From Halomonas litopenaei (GTDB taxonomy: Bacteria; Pseudomonadota; Gammaproteobacteria; Pseudomonadales; Halomonadaceae), in contig NZ_PXNS01000007.1 in assembly GCF_003045775.1 (NCBI RefSeq), forward strand, positions 178,603 to 242,602: a stretch of DNA of 64,000 nt, given 5' to 3'. Under the pieces are notes generated by a model. That model had not been told where the DNA came from, ran no database searches, and was given only the letters and a program-made list of their open reading frames with translations. The position numbers and the translations under genes are program-made. Below, piece by piece: positions 19,482 to 28,782 of this stretch. Position 1 is the stretch's first letter. Each line of letters begins with the position of its first letter.

Positions 19482-19879
19482 TCGTACGTAGTCACAAGGA
19501 TGCGGAGAAGTCAGCCGTAGAGGACGACAAGTGGATCAGCCGGCGCTACACCCTGCGCAAGGACGGCATGGGGCATTCGGTCCACGAGACCTACATCAAG
19601 CCCGGCCAGGAACTCCACATGTGGTACAAGAACCACACCGAGACGGTCCTGTGCATCGAAGGCGAGGGCCAGATCGAGGACCTGACCGAGGGCGGCAAGT
19701 GGGATCTCAAGCCCGGTGTGCTCTACGCCCTCGACAAGCACCAGCAGCATATCCTGTCGAGCGAAAAGGGCATGACCGTGATCTGTACCTTCTCGCCGGC
19801 CCTGGTCGGTCCCGAGACCCACGATGAACAGGGCTCCTATCCCCTGCTCGACGACGACGGCAGCGTGCTCAAGCGCTGA
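19478..19879 (+). CDS. Orphan EctC-like protein (ectoine synthase family cupin)
   Basis: 133-residue cupin of the ectoine synthase family, which cyclises N-gamma-acetyl-diaminobutyrate to ectoine. Family signatures: N-terminal MIVR, CIEGEG, KPGVLYALDKHQQHIL and a FSPALVG end. The iron ligands described for EctC (Glu, Tyr, His) have counterparts at E55, Y83 and H91. A strong AAAGGAGGTG ribosome site lies in the tail of the preceding gene. No ectA, ectB or ectD is adjacent, so this is either a solitary paralogue or an enzyme with another substrate. I leave the symbol empty for that reason. Confidence 0.78.
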   Translation: MIVRSHKDAEKSAVEDDKWISRRYTLRKDGMGHSVHETYIKPGQELHMWYKNHTETVLCIEGEGQIEDLTEGGKWDLKPGVLYALDKHQQHILSSEKGMTVICTFSPALVGPETHDEQGSYPLLDDDGSVLKR

Positions 19880-19941
19880 GCCATGGCCCGACGCCGGGGC
19901 GGCACCAAGCACAGATCGGCGCTGGAGGCAGACAGCAAGAC

Positions 19942-22900
19942 CTAGCGGAAATCCCGCGAGGGCACGCCGAGCCCGGCCCACAATCTGCTTAAGTCCTCGA
20001 GGCGTCCGGCGATCACGTGGATCACGCTGCCCTCGCGCTCCAGATGGCCGGTGACCTTCAACAGCCGGGCGTTCAACAGCGCCTGGCGCTGGGCCTTGGC
20101 GGTGTCCTTCCACACCACCACGTTGACGTTGCCGGTCTCGTCTTCCAGGGTCACGAAGGTGACCCCGGAGGCGGTGCCCGGCCGCTGGCGGGTGGTCACC
20201 AGCCCCGCTACCTGGACCAGATGGCCGTGGTCCAGCTCGGCAAGCTCAGTGGCCTTGAGGCAACGCGCCAGTCCTTGCCGCGCCATCGAGGCCTGCTCGC
20301 GCAGCAACGCCATGGGATGGCGGGCAAGGCTCAGCCCCAGATGGCGAAAGTCCTCCTCGAGGTCAGCCTGCTCGCTGGGGGGCGCCAGCTCTGGGGTGGT
20401 GTCGTCGAGGATATCGGTCTCGCCCAGCGCCAGCGCCGGATCCGGCGCCAGCAGATTCCAGCGTGCCTGGTAGCGATGGCCGCCGAGGCTCGACAGCGCC
20501 CCGGCCGCCGCCAGCGCTTCCCACTCGCGGGCCGACATCGGCGCGCGACGCCTGGCCTCGGCGACGCTGGCATAGCCGTTGGCCGGACGCCTCGCCAGCA
20601 GGCAGTCGATGGCACCACGCCCCAGCCCCTTGACCAGGCGAAAGCCCAGTCGCAGGGCACCGTCCGGCTCCAGGGTGGCGTCCCAGTGGCTGGCATTGAT
20701 GTCCACCGGACGCACCTCGACGTCGTGGCGGCGGGCATCCTGCACCAGCTGTGAGGGACTATAGAAGCCCATCGGCTGGCTATTGAGCAGGCCACAGCAG
20801 AAGGCCGCGGGGTGGTGACACTTGAGCCAGGCCGAGACGTACACCAGGTGGGCGAAGCTGGCCGCGTGGGACTCGGGGAAGCCGTACTGGCCAAAGCCCT
20901 CGATCTGGCGACAGATGGCGTTGGCAAACTCGTCGCTGTAGCCCCTGGCACGCAGCCCGGCGGTCAGCCGCTGCTGGTGCTCGGCGATGGTGCCGGCCCG
21001 TCGCCAGGCCGCCATGGCCCGCCGCAACTGGTCGGCCTCGCCACCGGAATAGCCCGCCGCCACCATGGCCAGCTTGATCACCTGCTCCTGGAAGATCGGC
21101 ACCCCCAGGGTCCGCTCGAGCACGCCCCTGACCTCGTCGCTGGGATAGCTGACCTCCTCGATGCCGTCGCGACGCCGCAGGTAGGGATGCACCATGTCGC
21201 CCTGGATCGGCCCTGGACGAACGATGGCGATCTCGATCACCAGGTCGTAGTAGTTGCGGGGCTTCAAGCGCGGCAGCATGTTCATCTGGGCACGGCTCTC
21301 CACCTGGAAGACGCCGACGCTGTCCCCGCGACTGAGCATGGCGTACACCTCAGGATCATCCCGGGGCACCCGGGACATCGCCATGGCCTGATGCTCGCCA
21401 TCGCCCTCGCCATCGTCGTCGCCCTCGCCCGTGCTCTCGAAGCAGCGCCTGTCGTCGTCCCTGTGTTCACCTCCGTCAGACAGCAGCGCCAGGGTCTTGC
21501 GAATGGCGGTCAGCATACCCAGCGCCAGCACGTCGACCTTGAGCAGCCCCAGACTCTCCAGGTCGTCCTTGTTCCACTGGATCAGGGTACGCCCTTCCAT
21601 CGCGGCGTTCTCCACCGGCACCAGCTCGTGCAGCGGCCCGCGCGAGATCACGAAGCCCCCCACGTGCTGAGACAGGTGGCGGGGAAAGCCCAATAGCTGC
21701 TCCACCAGCTCGACCAGATGGCGCAGCAGTTCCGGGACGGCGGTGGAGGCGGCCTCTTCACCTCCGCCGCCTACCGGCTCCCCCACCGTCTGCTTGAGCG
21801 CCTCGAGCCAGGCGCCCTCGCCCTCGCGTCGATCCAGCCGACTGGCGAGCCAGGCCAGATAGCCCGGTTGCAGCCCCAGCGCCCGCCCCACGTCCTTGAG
21901 TGCACTTCTGGGGCGGTAGCTGATCACAGTGGCGGCAAGCCCGGCCCGCTCGCGGCCGTAGCGCCGATAGATGTACTGGATCACCTCCTCGCGGCGCTCG
22001 TGCTCGAAGTCCACGTCGATATCCGGCGGCTCGTCGCGCTCCTCGGAAATAAAGCGTTCGAACAGCAGCTGCACCTGACGCGGGTCCACCTCGGTGATAA
22101 ACAGGCAGTAACAGACCACCGAATTGGCCGCCGAGCCACGCCCCTGACACAGGATGCCCTGACGGCGGGCGAAGGCGACGATGTCCTCGATGGTCAGAAA
22201 GAACGGCTCGTAGGCCATCCTGGCGATCAGCTCAAGCTCGCGGGCGATCTGCTCGGCGATATCCGAAGGCGTACCCTCCGGGAAGCGTAGCCGCTCGCCC
22301 TGGCGCACCTTGTGCGCCAGCCAGGACGACGGCGTATGGCCGTCGGGGACCAGTTCCTCGGGGTACTCGTAGCGCAGCTCGCCGGGATCGAAACGACAGC
22401 GCTCGGCGATACGCAGGCTTTGTTCGAGCAGCGCAGGCGCGAAACACTGCGCCAGCCGCGACAGGGGTCGCAGGCAGCGCTCGGCGTTGGGCTCCAGCAG
22501 AAAACCGGCGCGCTGCACGCTGGTGCGATGCCGAAGTGCGGTCAGCACGTCCTGCAATCGCTTGCGGCTCGGCTGGTGCATCAGGACGCCACCGCTGGCG
22601 ACCAGCGGCAGGCCGGCGGCACTCGCCAGCCTCATCCGCCTTGTCAATCGCTCCTCCTCGCTTGCCAGGAAGTGGCGCTGGACCATCACCCAGCAGCGCC
22701 CGTCGAAGCGTTGCTTTAGCCCGTCCATTCTCTCCCGAGTCCGGGCGTCGTCGTTGCCCGGCAGGTACAGCAGCAGACAGTCCTCGAGCGCCTCCAGGTC
22801 CTCCCAGTCGAGACGATAGCTGCCCTTGGGCGCACGGCGACGGCCCAGGGTGATCAGCCGGCACAGGCTGGCGTAGCCGCAGCGGTTCTCGGCCAGCACG

Positions 22901-23184
22901 ACCACGACTTCGTCGGCCAGGCGAAACTCGGCACCGACGATCAGCGCGATCCGGTGGTCTCGGGCAGCCTCCCAGGCGCGCACGATGCCGGCCACCGAGC
23001 ACTCGTCGGTGATCGCCAGGGCGCGATAGCCAAGCTCGGCGGCGCGGGCGACCAGCTCATGGGGGTGAGACGCGCCCTTGAGAAAGGTGAAGTTGGACAG
23101 GCAATGTAGCTCAGCGTAGCCAGGGCCCGGGGCGACTTCGGCAGCGTCAGGTGGCTCGCCGACACGCTCAACCGAACCAGCCAT
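19942..23184 (-). CDS. dnaE2: Error-prone DNA polymerase DnaE2 (ImuC)
   Basis: Catalytic polymerase of the SOS mutasome, 1080 residues. It has an N-terminal PHP domain (ELHCLSNFTFLKGASHPHELV), the C-family polymerase core with the catalytic aspartates in PPDIDVDFEHERR, and a C-terminal OB fold (VQVAGLVTTRQRPGTA). It is shorter than replicative DnaE, as expected for DnaE2. The start is ATG 23184 (MAGSVERVG), overlapping the imuB end by 17 bases. Last gene of imuA-imuB-dnaE2, convergent with the EctC-like gene. Confidence 0.93.
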   Translation of the reverse strand: MAGSVERVGEPPDAAEVAPGPGYAELHCLSNFTFLKGASHPHELVARAAELGYRALAITDECSVAGIVRAWEAARDHRIALIVGAEFRLADEVVVVLAENRCGYASLCRLITLGRRRAPKGSYRLDWEDLEALEDCLLLYLPGNDDARTRERMDGLKQRFDGRCWVMVQRHFLASEEERLTRRMRLASAAGLPLVASGGVLMHQPSRKRLQDVLTALRHRTSVQRAGFLLEPNAERCLRPLSRLAQCFAPALLEQSLRIAERCRFDPGELRYEYPEELVPDGHTPSSWLAHKVRQGERLRFPEGTPSDIAEQIARELELIARMAYEPFFLTIEDIVAFARRQGILCQGRGSAANSVVCYCLFITEVDPRQVQLLFERFISEERDEPPDIDVDFEHERREEVIQYIYRRYGRERAGLAATVISYRPRSALKDVGRALGLQPGYLAWLASRLDRREGEGAWLEALKQTVGEPVGGGGEEAASTAVPELLRHLVELVEQLLGFPRHLSQHVGGFVISRGPLHELVPVENAAMEGRTLIQWNKDDLESLGLLKVDVLALGMLTAIRKTLALLSDGGEHRDDDRRCFESTGEGDDDGEGDGEHQAMAMSRVPRDDPEVYAMLSRGDSVGVFQVESRAQMNMLPRLKPRNYYDLVIEIAIVRPGPIQGDMVHPYLRRRDGIEEVSYPSDEVRGVLERTLGVPIFQEQVIKLAMVAAGYSGGEADQLRRAMAAWRRAGTIAEHQQRLTAGLRARGYSDEFANAICRQIEGFGQYGFPESHAASFAHLVYVSAWLKCHHPAAFCCGLLNSQPMGFYSPSQLVQDARRHDVEVRPVDINASHWDATLEPDGALRLGFRLVKGLGRGAIDCLLARRPANGYASVAEARRRAPMSAREWEALAAAGALSSLGGHRYQARWNLLAPDPALALGETDILDDTTPELAPPSEQADLEEDFRHLGLSLARHPMALLREQASMARQGLARCLKATELAELDHGHLVQVAGLVTTRQRPGTASGVTFVTLEDETGNVNVVVWKDTAKAQRQALLNARLLKVTGHLEREGSVIHVIAGRLEDLSRLWAGLGVPSRDFR

Positions 23185-24598
23185 GCAACCACCATTGCGA
23201 CTCGGCGTCGCGAAAGACCCAGCCGTGGCGACCGTCCGGCCAGCAGGCCACGTGATAGTCACGTCGCGCCGGGGCCTGGTCCCACCAGCCGCTGGCCAGT
23301 CGCTCGGGCCCGGCGACCCAGACCAGACGCTCGAGGGTCGCCGGCGTCAACGGCTCGGGGTGTTCCAGCAGCCAGGCCGGATGGTTGGCGCTCTGGATTT
23401 CAGACGGGGGCCTGCGGGCGGTCCCCGGCTGCGCTACCAAGCGGGAGGCTCGTTCGGGGCGATGATCCTCCAGCGCCATGGGCTGCAACACGGCGCCATC
23501 ACCGAGACGAGAACGCAACCGGCTGAACAGTGCCTCGGGGGTGTCTCTGGGCGGCGCCGCCTGAAACAGGTCCGTTGCCACCTCTTGCAGGCTAGCTACC
23601 TCGCTGACCTCCAGGCGCAGGCGCAACACCGGCGCGTCCAGCACCACTGATTCCAGACGCAGCCGGCACAGCTCGAGCCAGGCCTCCGCCGCCTGCTCGC
23701 CCCCGGCGTGCCCCACGCTCAGGTCCTGAGCCCCTTCCCGGTGATACAGGGTCAAGGTCAACGACAATGCCTTGACGCAACGCACCTTGAGAAAGCCCTC
23801 GAGCTCCGCCAGCAGGCGCCGCAGGGGAAACACGATGCCGGCGGCCAGCTCGATCTCATGGACCAGCTCCCGCTCACGATCGAAGCGAGGCGGCGGCGCG
23901 AATACCGGCGGGGGATCGGCGACCTCGCCGGTCAAGCGCTGAAGGTAGCGCCGCAGGTCTGTCCCCAGGCGCGAGGCCAGCGAGGCTGGCGGCAGCACAA
24001 GCAGGTCGTTGAGGTGCGTAAACCCGAGTCCCTTGAGGCGCGACTGCTGGCGTGCGGACAGCCCCAGCCGGTCGAGGCGAAGCCTGCCGAGCCTGGCCAT
24101 ATGCTCCGCCTCGCCTTGGCCGCAATAGCCCCCCGTCCGGGCCAGCAGGCAGGCGGCCAGCGGGGTATGCCCGGTGGCGCTGGACACCTCAAGCTCCAGG
24201 GTCGCCAATTCTTCGTGCAGGCGTCGCCACAGTCCCTCGAGTCCACCGAAGTAGTCGAGCATCGAGGCGATCTCCATCACCACCCCCCAGGACGAGGCGT
24301 TCTCCCCCGTCGGCTCGAGACTGACCCGGGCGCTGAAGCGGGCACACCATAGCGCCAGCCCTTCGAGACGACGTCGGCTCACCTCAGGATCCGGCGTCAA
24401 CAGCCGGAGTCCTGGCTCCAGACATAGTGCCGCACTGATCGTCATGCCCGGCCGCACACCGGCCTGCCAGGCCCCGGCCGAGACCAGGGCGATACGCTCC
24501 CCGTCCTCGCACAGCAGCGCGAGGGGTCCGTCATCGCCGGCGCTCAGCACCTCAAGCCCAAGCTGCGGACAGTGAAGGCATAGCCACAGCCCCTTCAT
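23168..24598 (-). CDS. imuB: Y-family-polymerase-like protein ImuB
   Basis: 476-residue mutasome hub related to Y-family polymerases. At the N-terminus, where active polymerases carry a catalytic aspartate (MDxDxFFA type), this reads LCLHCPQLGLEVL, so the catalytic acid is missing, as is known for ImuB, which bridges the beta clamp and DnaE2. Helix-hairpin-helix-like region QSRLKGLGFTHLNDLLVLP. The ATG at 24598 overlaps the imuA stop (ATGA), and dnaE2 overlaps its end, indicating a coupled operon. Confidence 0.9.
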   Translation of the reverse strand: MKGLWLCLHCPQLGLEVLSAGDDGPLALLCEDGERIALVSAGAWQAGVRPGMTISAALCLEPGLRLLTPDPEVSRRRLEGLALWCARFSARVSLEPTGENASSWGVVMEIASMLDYFGGLEGLWRRLHEELATLELEVSSATGHTPLAACLLARTGGYCGQGEAEHMARLGRLRLDRLGLSARQQSRLKGLGFTHLNDLLVLPPASLASRLGTDLRRYLQRLTGEVADPPPVFAPPPRFDRERELVHEIELAAGIVFPLRRLLAELEGFLKVRCVKALSLTLTLYHREGAQDLSVGHAGGEQAAEAWLELCRLRLESVVLDAPVLRLRLEVSEVASLQEVATDLFQAAPPRDTPEALFSRLRSRLGDGAVLQPMALEDHRPERASRLVAQPGTARRPPSEIQSANHPAWLLEHPEPLTPATLERLVWVAGPERLASGWWDQAPARRDYHVACWPDGRHGWVFRDAESQWWLHGWFG

Positions 24599-25398
24599 GA
24601 TCGCCCCACACCCTTGCGCTCGGAGACGAGCAACACGGGGCGGGATCGATGTTCCCCACTGGGTGCGCACGGCAGCGAGGTCGGCCGCGGGCTCGGGGGC
24701 GACAGTCTCGAGTCGGCCAGGATGATATCGATGGCCCTGGCAGGCATGGCCCCCTTGCGCTTGAAGGCATGGACCTCGATGCGCTTCGACAAGGGCGCCG
24801 TCTCGTCACCGCTGCTCTGGTCAGGAGCCGACAGCCGCAGTCGCCAGGGGGCCACTGACCCTTGCCTGGCGAAGTCGGCCGGTCGAATCAGCGCGCCATG
24901 GCCGCCGCCTGACGCCACGGCGAGCTGCAGCCGCCGCAGCCATTGCCCCTGCACCGCGGCGAACCAGCCCAGCACCAGATCGCAGCAGCCGCTCTTCAAT
25001 GCCTGCTCCATGGCCCACAGCCGCTGCCTGGGATGGCGGGTACGCACGATGACCAGACGCGACAGATCCAGGCCCGCCGCCGCCAGGGCCGCCGCATGAG
25101 GCTGCCAGGGTGGGTCAAACCATACCACCCGCTCGCAGCGGTGCATCAGCGGAAGCAATAGACGAATCTCGCCGCAACCCGCTCGATCCAGCAGCAGTTC
25201 CAGCAGCTCTCCCCGGGGCCAGCCACCGCCGAGCACCTTGTCCAGAGCCTCGACCCCGGTGGAGATCCCGCGCCTCGTGTCGCCCTCTGGCTGATCACGG
25301 TGCCACTGTCGCCGCGCCCGCCAGACGCTGCCTCGCTGCATCAAGCGCGAGAGGTCATCACTTGCGTTGTCACGGGCCTGGTTGTCTGCTGCCTTCAT
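24595..25398 (-). CDS. imuA: SOS mutasome protein ImuA
   Basis: 267-residue RecA-like protein of the ImuA family (ISTGVEALDKVLGGGWPRGELLELLLDRAGCGEIRLLLPL); the P-loop is degenerate. The C-terminal 60 residues are variable and basic. First annotated gene of the damage-inducible operon that performs error-prone translesion synthesis. The ATG at 25398 has AGAGGAG very close upstream (2-base gap) and overlaps the stop of a 66-codon leader frame, so leader translation may aid its expression. Confidence 0.88.
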   Translation of the reverse strand: MKAADNQARDNASDDLSRLMQRGSVWRARRQWHRDQPEGDTRRGISTGVEALDKVLGGGWPRGELLELLLDRAGCGEIRLLLPLMHRCERVVWFDPPWQPHAAALAAAGLDLSRLVIVRTRHPRQRLWAMEQALKSGCCDLVLGWFAAVQGQWLRRLQLAVASGGGHGALIRPADFARQGSVAPWRLRLSAPDQSSGDETAPLSKRIEVHAFKRKGAMPARAIDIILADSRLSPPSPRPTSLPCAPSGEHRSRPVLLVSERKGVGRS

Positions 25399-25595
25399 CG
25401 CTCCTCTCCCGCTCCTGTCCCGCTCAACTGGCCTGCTGAACTGGCCTGCTGAACTGGCGTTCTCTGCTGGCGTTCTCTGCCGAGCTGCGCTCCTGGCCCG
25501 CTAGATACTCCAGCCCGGCTCAGATTTCTAACCCAGGTTTCTGGTCCAGGTTTCTGGCCCACGCTGGCCTTACCGGCCGGACGCCGATACACCAA
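25395..25595 (-). other. Repeat-rich leader of imuA with a 66-codon open frame
   Basis: The 200 bases between the LexA box and imuA are made largely of short imperfect tandem repeats: AACTGGCCTGCTG twice, then two CTGGCGTTCTCTG units (25426-25479), and CCAGGTTTCTGG-type units near 25532-25556. In the minus direction a low-complexity frame of 66 codons (TTG or GTG start at 25595) ends in TGA overlapping the imuA ATG. It may be a leader peptide or only non-coding leader; no similarity recognised. Confidence 0.4.
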
Positions 25596-25596
25596 A

Positions 25597-25616
25597 TGCT
25601 GTTATTTTATACAGTA
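25597..25616 (-). promoter_or_regulatory. LexA (SOS) box of the imuA-imuB-dnaE2 operon
   Basis: On the minus strand TACTGTATAAAATAACAGCA, a CTG-N10-CAG site close to the consensus TACTGTATATATATACAGTA. TATAAAAT inside it can serve as the -10 box, so LexA would cover the promoter. It lies 200 bases before imuA and 208 bases before hypF, whose direction it does not obviously serve. Confidence 0.85.
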
Positions 25617-25754
25617 CTCGCCCAATGCCAAGTCGGCAATGCAGCGCCAAGGCAATCTGACGATGGGTCAGGAAAGCGGCACATCCGCTCACACCAGCAC
25701 AGAAGCGCCACGGGGGCTCCCCGGGGGAGGGGTATGGTGGTCGTAGAAGGTTGT

Positions 25755-25785
25755 CACAGCTCAAGTTTGGCTTGCGATAGCTGTG
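25755..25785. repeat. Inverted repeat upstream of hypF
   Basis: CACAGCT and AGCTGTG arms separated by 17 bases, about 40 bases before the hypF start. Could be a leader hairpin or a regulator site; function unknown. Confidence 0.35.
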
Positions 25786-25823
25786 AAATAGTCAGGCAGG
25801 TCTTTTCTTCACCGCTGGACGTC

Positions 25824-28532
25824 ATGACCATTCACCCCCCCACGACACCGCCATGCACCCCAGAGACCACGGTAGAAATCCGGGTCCGCGGCTGTGTGCA
25901 GGGTGTGGGGTTTCGTCCGACGGTATGGCAACTGGCCAACCGGCTAGCGCTGGTCGGTGAGGTGCTCAACGACGGTGAAGGCGTGCTGATCCGGGCAACC
26001 GGCCCCAGTGAACGCCTCGAGAGCCTGATCGAACAACTCAAGCGCGACCCGCCCCCACTGGCACAGATCACCGACATCGAGGTTCGCTCGGGCCTGGCGC
26101 CGCTGCACCGAGTCGGCTTCACCATCGTCGATAGTCTCGAGGGCGCAACGCGCACCGATATCGCCGTGGACGCCGCCATCTGCGCAGCCTGCACAGAAGA
26201 AATACTGAGCCAGCACCAGCGACGCTCCGGTTACGCCCTGACCAACTGCACCCACTGTGGCCCGCGCCTGTCGATCATTCGTGACATGCCCTACGACCGG
26301 GCGGCCACCACCATGGCTGACTTTGCGCTATGCGAGTGCTGTCGCGCCGAATATCTGGATCCCGGCGACCGTCGCTTTCATGCCGAACCCATCGCCTGTC
26401 CGGCCTGCGGGCCCCAGGTGCGTCTGGTGGCGCTGGACGGCGGGCCCTGGCTGGCGGGCGAAGATGCCATCGAGACTCGCGCTGAATCTTCGCTCGAGGC
26501 TCCTATCGACCAGGCCGCCGCGCTGATCCGCCAGGGCCAGATCCTCGCCATCAAGGGTCTCGGCGGCTACCAGCTTGCCTGCGACGCCACCAGCACCGAG
26601 GCCCTCGAGCGCCTGCGACGACTCAAGCATCGCCCCACCCGACCGCTGGCGTTGATGGCAAAAGACCTGGAGATGGTCAGGCGTTATTGCCGGCTCGATG
26701 AGCTCGAACAACAGGCACTCTGCTCAGCCGCCGCGCCCATCGTGCTGCTCGAGCGGCGCCGTGACGAGGCCCCAGGCCGGCCACTCGCCGAGGCCCTGGC
26801 CCCGGGACTCGACCGGCTCGGCGTGATGCTGCCATCGACCCCCTTGCACGTGCTGCTGTGCCAGCGGCTGCCCTTTCCCATCGTGATGACCAGCGGCAAC
26901 GTCTCCGGCGAGCCCCAACTGATCGACGATGGCGGACTCGTCGACAGCCTATCGACAATCGCCAGCCACGCCCTCACCCACGACCGCGCAATCGCCCGGC
27001 GTATCGACGATAGCCTGGTACAGCTGGCCGCCGGCAAGGTGCGCATGCTGCGTCGTGCCAGGGGCTACGCCCCGGCATCACTGCCGCTGCCGCCTGGCTT
27101 CGAGGACATCTCGCCGGGGCTTGCCCTGGGTCCGCAACAGAAGGCCACCTTCTGCCTGGTGGATGACCAGCGCGCAATCCTGTCCCCGCATCAGGGTGAC
27201 CTGGACGACGCCGCCACCCTCGACGACTACGAACGCAATCTTGACGACTTCCTGACGCTTTACGACCACCGTCCCGCCTGGCTGGCCTGCGACACTCACC
27301 CGGACTACCGTACCAGCGGCATGGCTCGGCGAATGGCCGACGACGCCGGCCTGCCACTCGATGCCATCGGCCATCACCACGCCCATATCGCCGCCTGTCT
27401 GGCCGACAACGGCTATCCTCGCGACGCCGCTCCGGTACTGGGGATCGCCCTGGACGGCCTGGGCCTTGGCGAGAATGGCGGCCTGCGGGGCGGTGAGTTC
27501 CTGCTGGCGGATTATCGCCATTGCCAGCGGTTAGGTTCTCTCAAGTCCGTGGCCATGCCGGGGGCCGGCGCCGCCTCCCGCGAGCCCTGGCGCAACCTCT
27601 TGGCGCAGCTCATCGCCGGTCCCGGCCTTGCCGCCCTCAAGCGCCGCCACCCAAACCTTGGCGTACTGAAGCGACTGCAGCAGAAGCCGATCGATACCCT
27701 GAGTGGGATGATCGAGGCCGGGATCAATAGCCCCCTCGCCTCCTCCTGCGGGCGCCTGTTCGACGCCGTCGCCGCCGCCCTGGAGCTGTGCTTCGATCGC
27801 CAGCACCACGAAGGCGAAGCGGCCATGGCCCTGGAAGCCCTGGCCGCCCGCGCGCTGACACCGACCCCGCCGCCTACGTCACGCACCTCTGGCGCCATTG
27901 CGCCGTATCCCTTCTCCCTTCACAGGGAGCAAGGCGGTCACCGGACCCTCGATCCGGCACCGATGTGGACGGCGCTGTTTGACGACCTGGCCGCCGGCAA
28001 GGACGCCACGCTGATCGCGGCGCGCTTTCATCTGGGACTGGCCAAGGGGCTTGGCGAGGTCGTTGGCGAGATGCTGGGCGACGTCGATGGCGACATGCAG
28101 GACGACGCACGTGACGAAGTCTCTAACGACCATGCCCGGCGCCTCTCCAGCACGCGCAACGTCAAGACCGTCGCGCTGAGCGGCGGCTGCTTTCACAACC
28201 GCACCCTGCTGGAACTGACGCTTAAGTGCCTCGCCCCCCTGCCTGTTCGAGTGCTGACCCACCGCCAGGTGCCGGCCAACGACGGCGGCATCGCCCTGGG
28301 CCAGGCGCTGATCGCGGCAGCACGGCGTCATCCGCTGGCCTCCGACCAGGCGTCGGATAGTCTGACCTCGGCAGCCTCAGCAATCTCGGCAACCTCAGCA
28401 ACCTCGACGATCTCGACAACAACAACCGTTCCCTCCATTGCCACTGTCACTACCGCCACCACGGCATCCAATAACGCACAGGAGACCGCCCATGTGTCTG
28501 GGAATTCCAGGACAGATCATTTCCCTCGATGA
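25824..28532 (+). CDS. hypF: Hydrogenase maturation carbamoyltransferase HypF
   Basis: Makes the thiocarbamate on HypE that becomes the cyanide ligands of the NiFe site. Domains in order: acylphosphatase (VEIRVRGCVQGVGFRPTVW, residues about 17-95), four-Cys zinc-finger pairs (CAAC, CTHC, CECC, CPAC; about 119-195), YrdC-like (about 225-410) and Kae1-like with GHHHAHIAA (about 516). At 902 residues it exceeds the usual 750-780: an insert near 675-740 and a Ser/Thr/Ala-rich tail of about 65 residues (from about 835). The end overlaps hypC by 41 bases. The start is ATG 25824; the upstream frame is not conserved. Confidence 0.93.
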   Translation: MTIHPPTTPPCTPETTVEIRVRGCVQGVGFRPTVWQLANRLALVGEVLNDGEGVLIRATGPSERLESLIEQLKRDPPPLAQITDIEVRSGLAPLHRVGFTIVDSLEGATRTDIAVDAAICAACTEEILSQHQRRSGYALTNCTHCGPRLSIIRDMPYDRAATTMADFALCECCRAEYLDPGDRRFHAEPIACPACGPQVRLVALDGGPWLAGEDAIETRAESSLEAPIDQAAALIRQGQILAIKGLGGYQLACDATSTEALERLRRLKHRPTRPLALMAKDLEMVRRYCRLDELEQQALCSAAAPIVLLERRRDEAPGRPLAEALAPGLDRLGVMLPSTPLHVLLCQRLPFPIVMTSGNVSGEPQLIDDGGLVDSLSTIASHALTHDRAIARRIDDSLVQLAAGKVRMLRRARGYAPASLPLPPGFEDISPGLALGPQQKATFCLVDDQRAILSPHQGDLDDAATLDDYERNLDDFLTLYDHRPAWLACDTHPDYRTSGMARRMADDAGLPLDAIGHHHAHIAACLADNGYPRDAAPVLGIALDGLGLGENGGLRGGEFLLADYRHCQRLGSLKSVAMPGAGAASREPWRNLLAQLIAGPGLAALKRRHPNLGVLKRLQQKPIDTLSGMIEAGINSPLASSCGRLFDAVAAALELCFDRQHHEGEAAMALEALAARALTPTPPPTSRTSGAIAPYPFSLHREQGGHRTLDPAPMWTALFDDLAAGKDATLIAARFHLGLAKGLGEVVGEMLGDVDGDMQDDARDEVSNDHARRLSSTRNVKTVALSGGCFHNRTLLELTLKCLAPLPVRVLTHRQVPANDGGIALGQALIAAARRHPLASDQASDSLTSAASAISATSATSTISTTTTVPSIATVTTATTASNNAQETAHVSGNSRTDHFPR

Positions 28533-28782
28533 CGCCGACGCGCGGCTCGCCACGGTGGACGTGAGCGGGGTCCGACGCCAGATCAACATCGCCTGCATCG
28601 TCGATGACGACCACCCGCCCGAACACTGCGTGGGCGACTGGGTACTGGTCCATGTGGGCTTCGCCCTGAACCGTATCGACGCCGAGGCTGCGGCGCGCAC
28701 CCTCGAACTGCTGGACGAACTAGGCGATACCCACGAGTTCGACGCCCTGACCTTGACCGGCGACCAGGAGGTCTCTTCATGA
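28492..28782 (+). CDS. hypC: Hydrogenase maturation chaperone HypC
   Basis: 96-residue HypC/HupF-family chaperone that carries the Fe(CN)2CO group with HypD and delivers it to the large-subunit precursor. The required N-terminal MCLGIPGQ motif with Cys2 is present, and VDVSGVRRQINIACI is typical. Internal start inside the hypF tail; the stop overlaps the hypD ATG (ATGA). A second family member, HupF, lies at 37409-37738. Confidence 0.93.
   Translation: MCLGIPGQIISLDDADARLATVDVSGVRRQINIACIVDDDHPPEHCVGDWVLVHVGFALNRIDAEAAARTLELLDELGDTHEFDALTLTGDQEVSS

Noticed and set aside
25426..25556. CRISPR-like repeats upstream of imuA
   Set aside because: Units are 12-15 bases, directly adjacent and imperfect, with no spacers; simple tandem repeats.
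25766..25786. Sigma-54-like TGGCTTGCGATAGC before hypF
   Set aside because: Spacing between GG and GC is nine bases and -24 lacks the CAC; more likely part of the inverted repeat.
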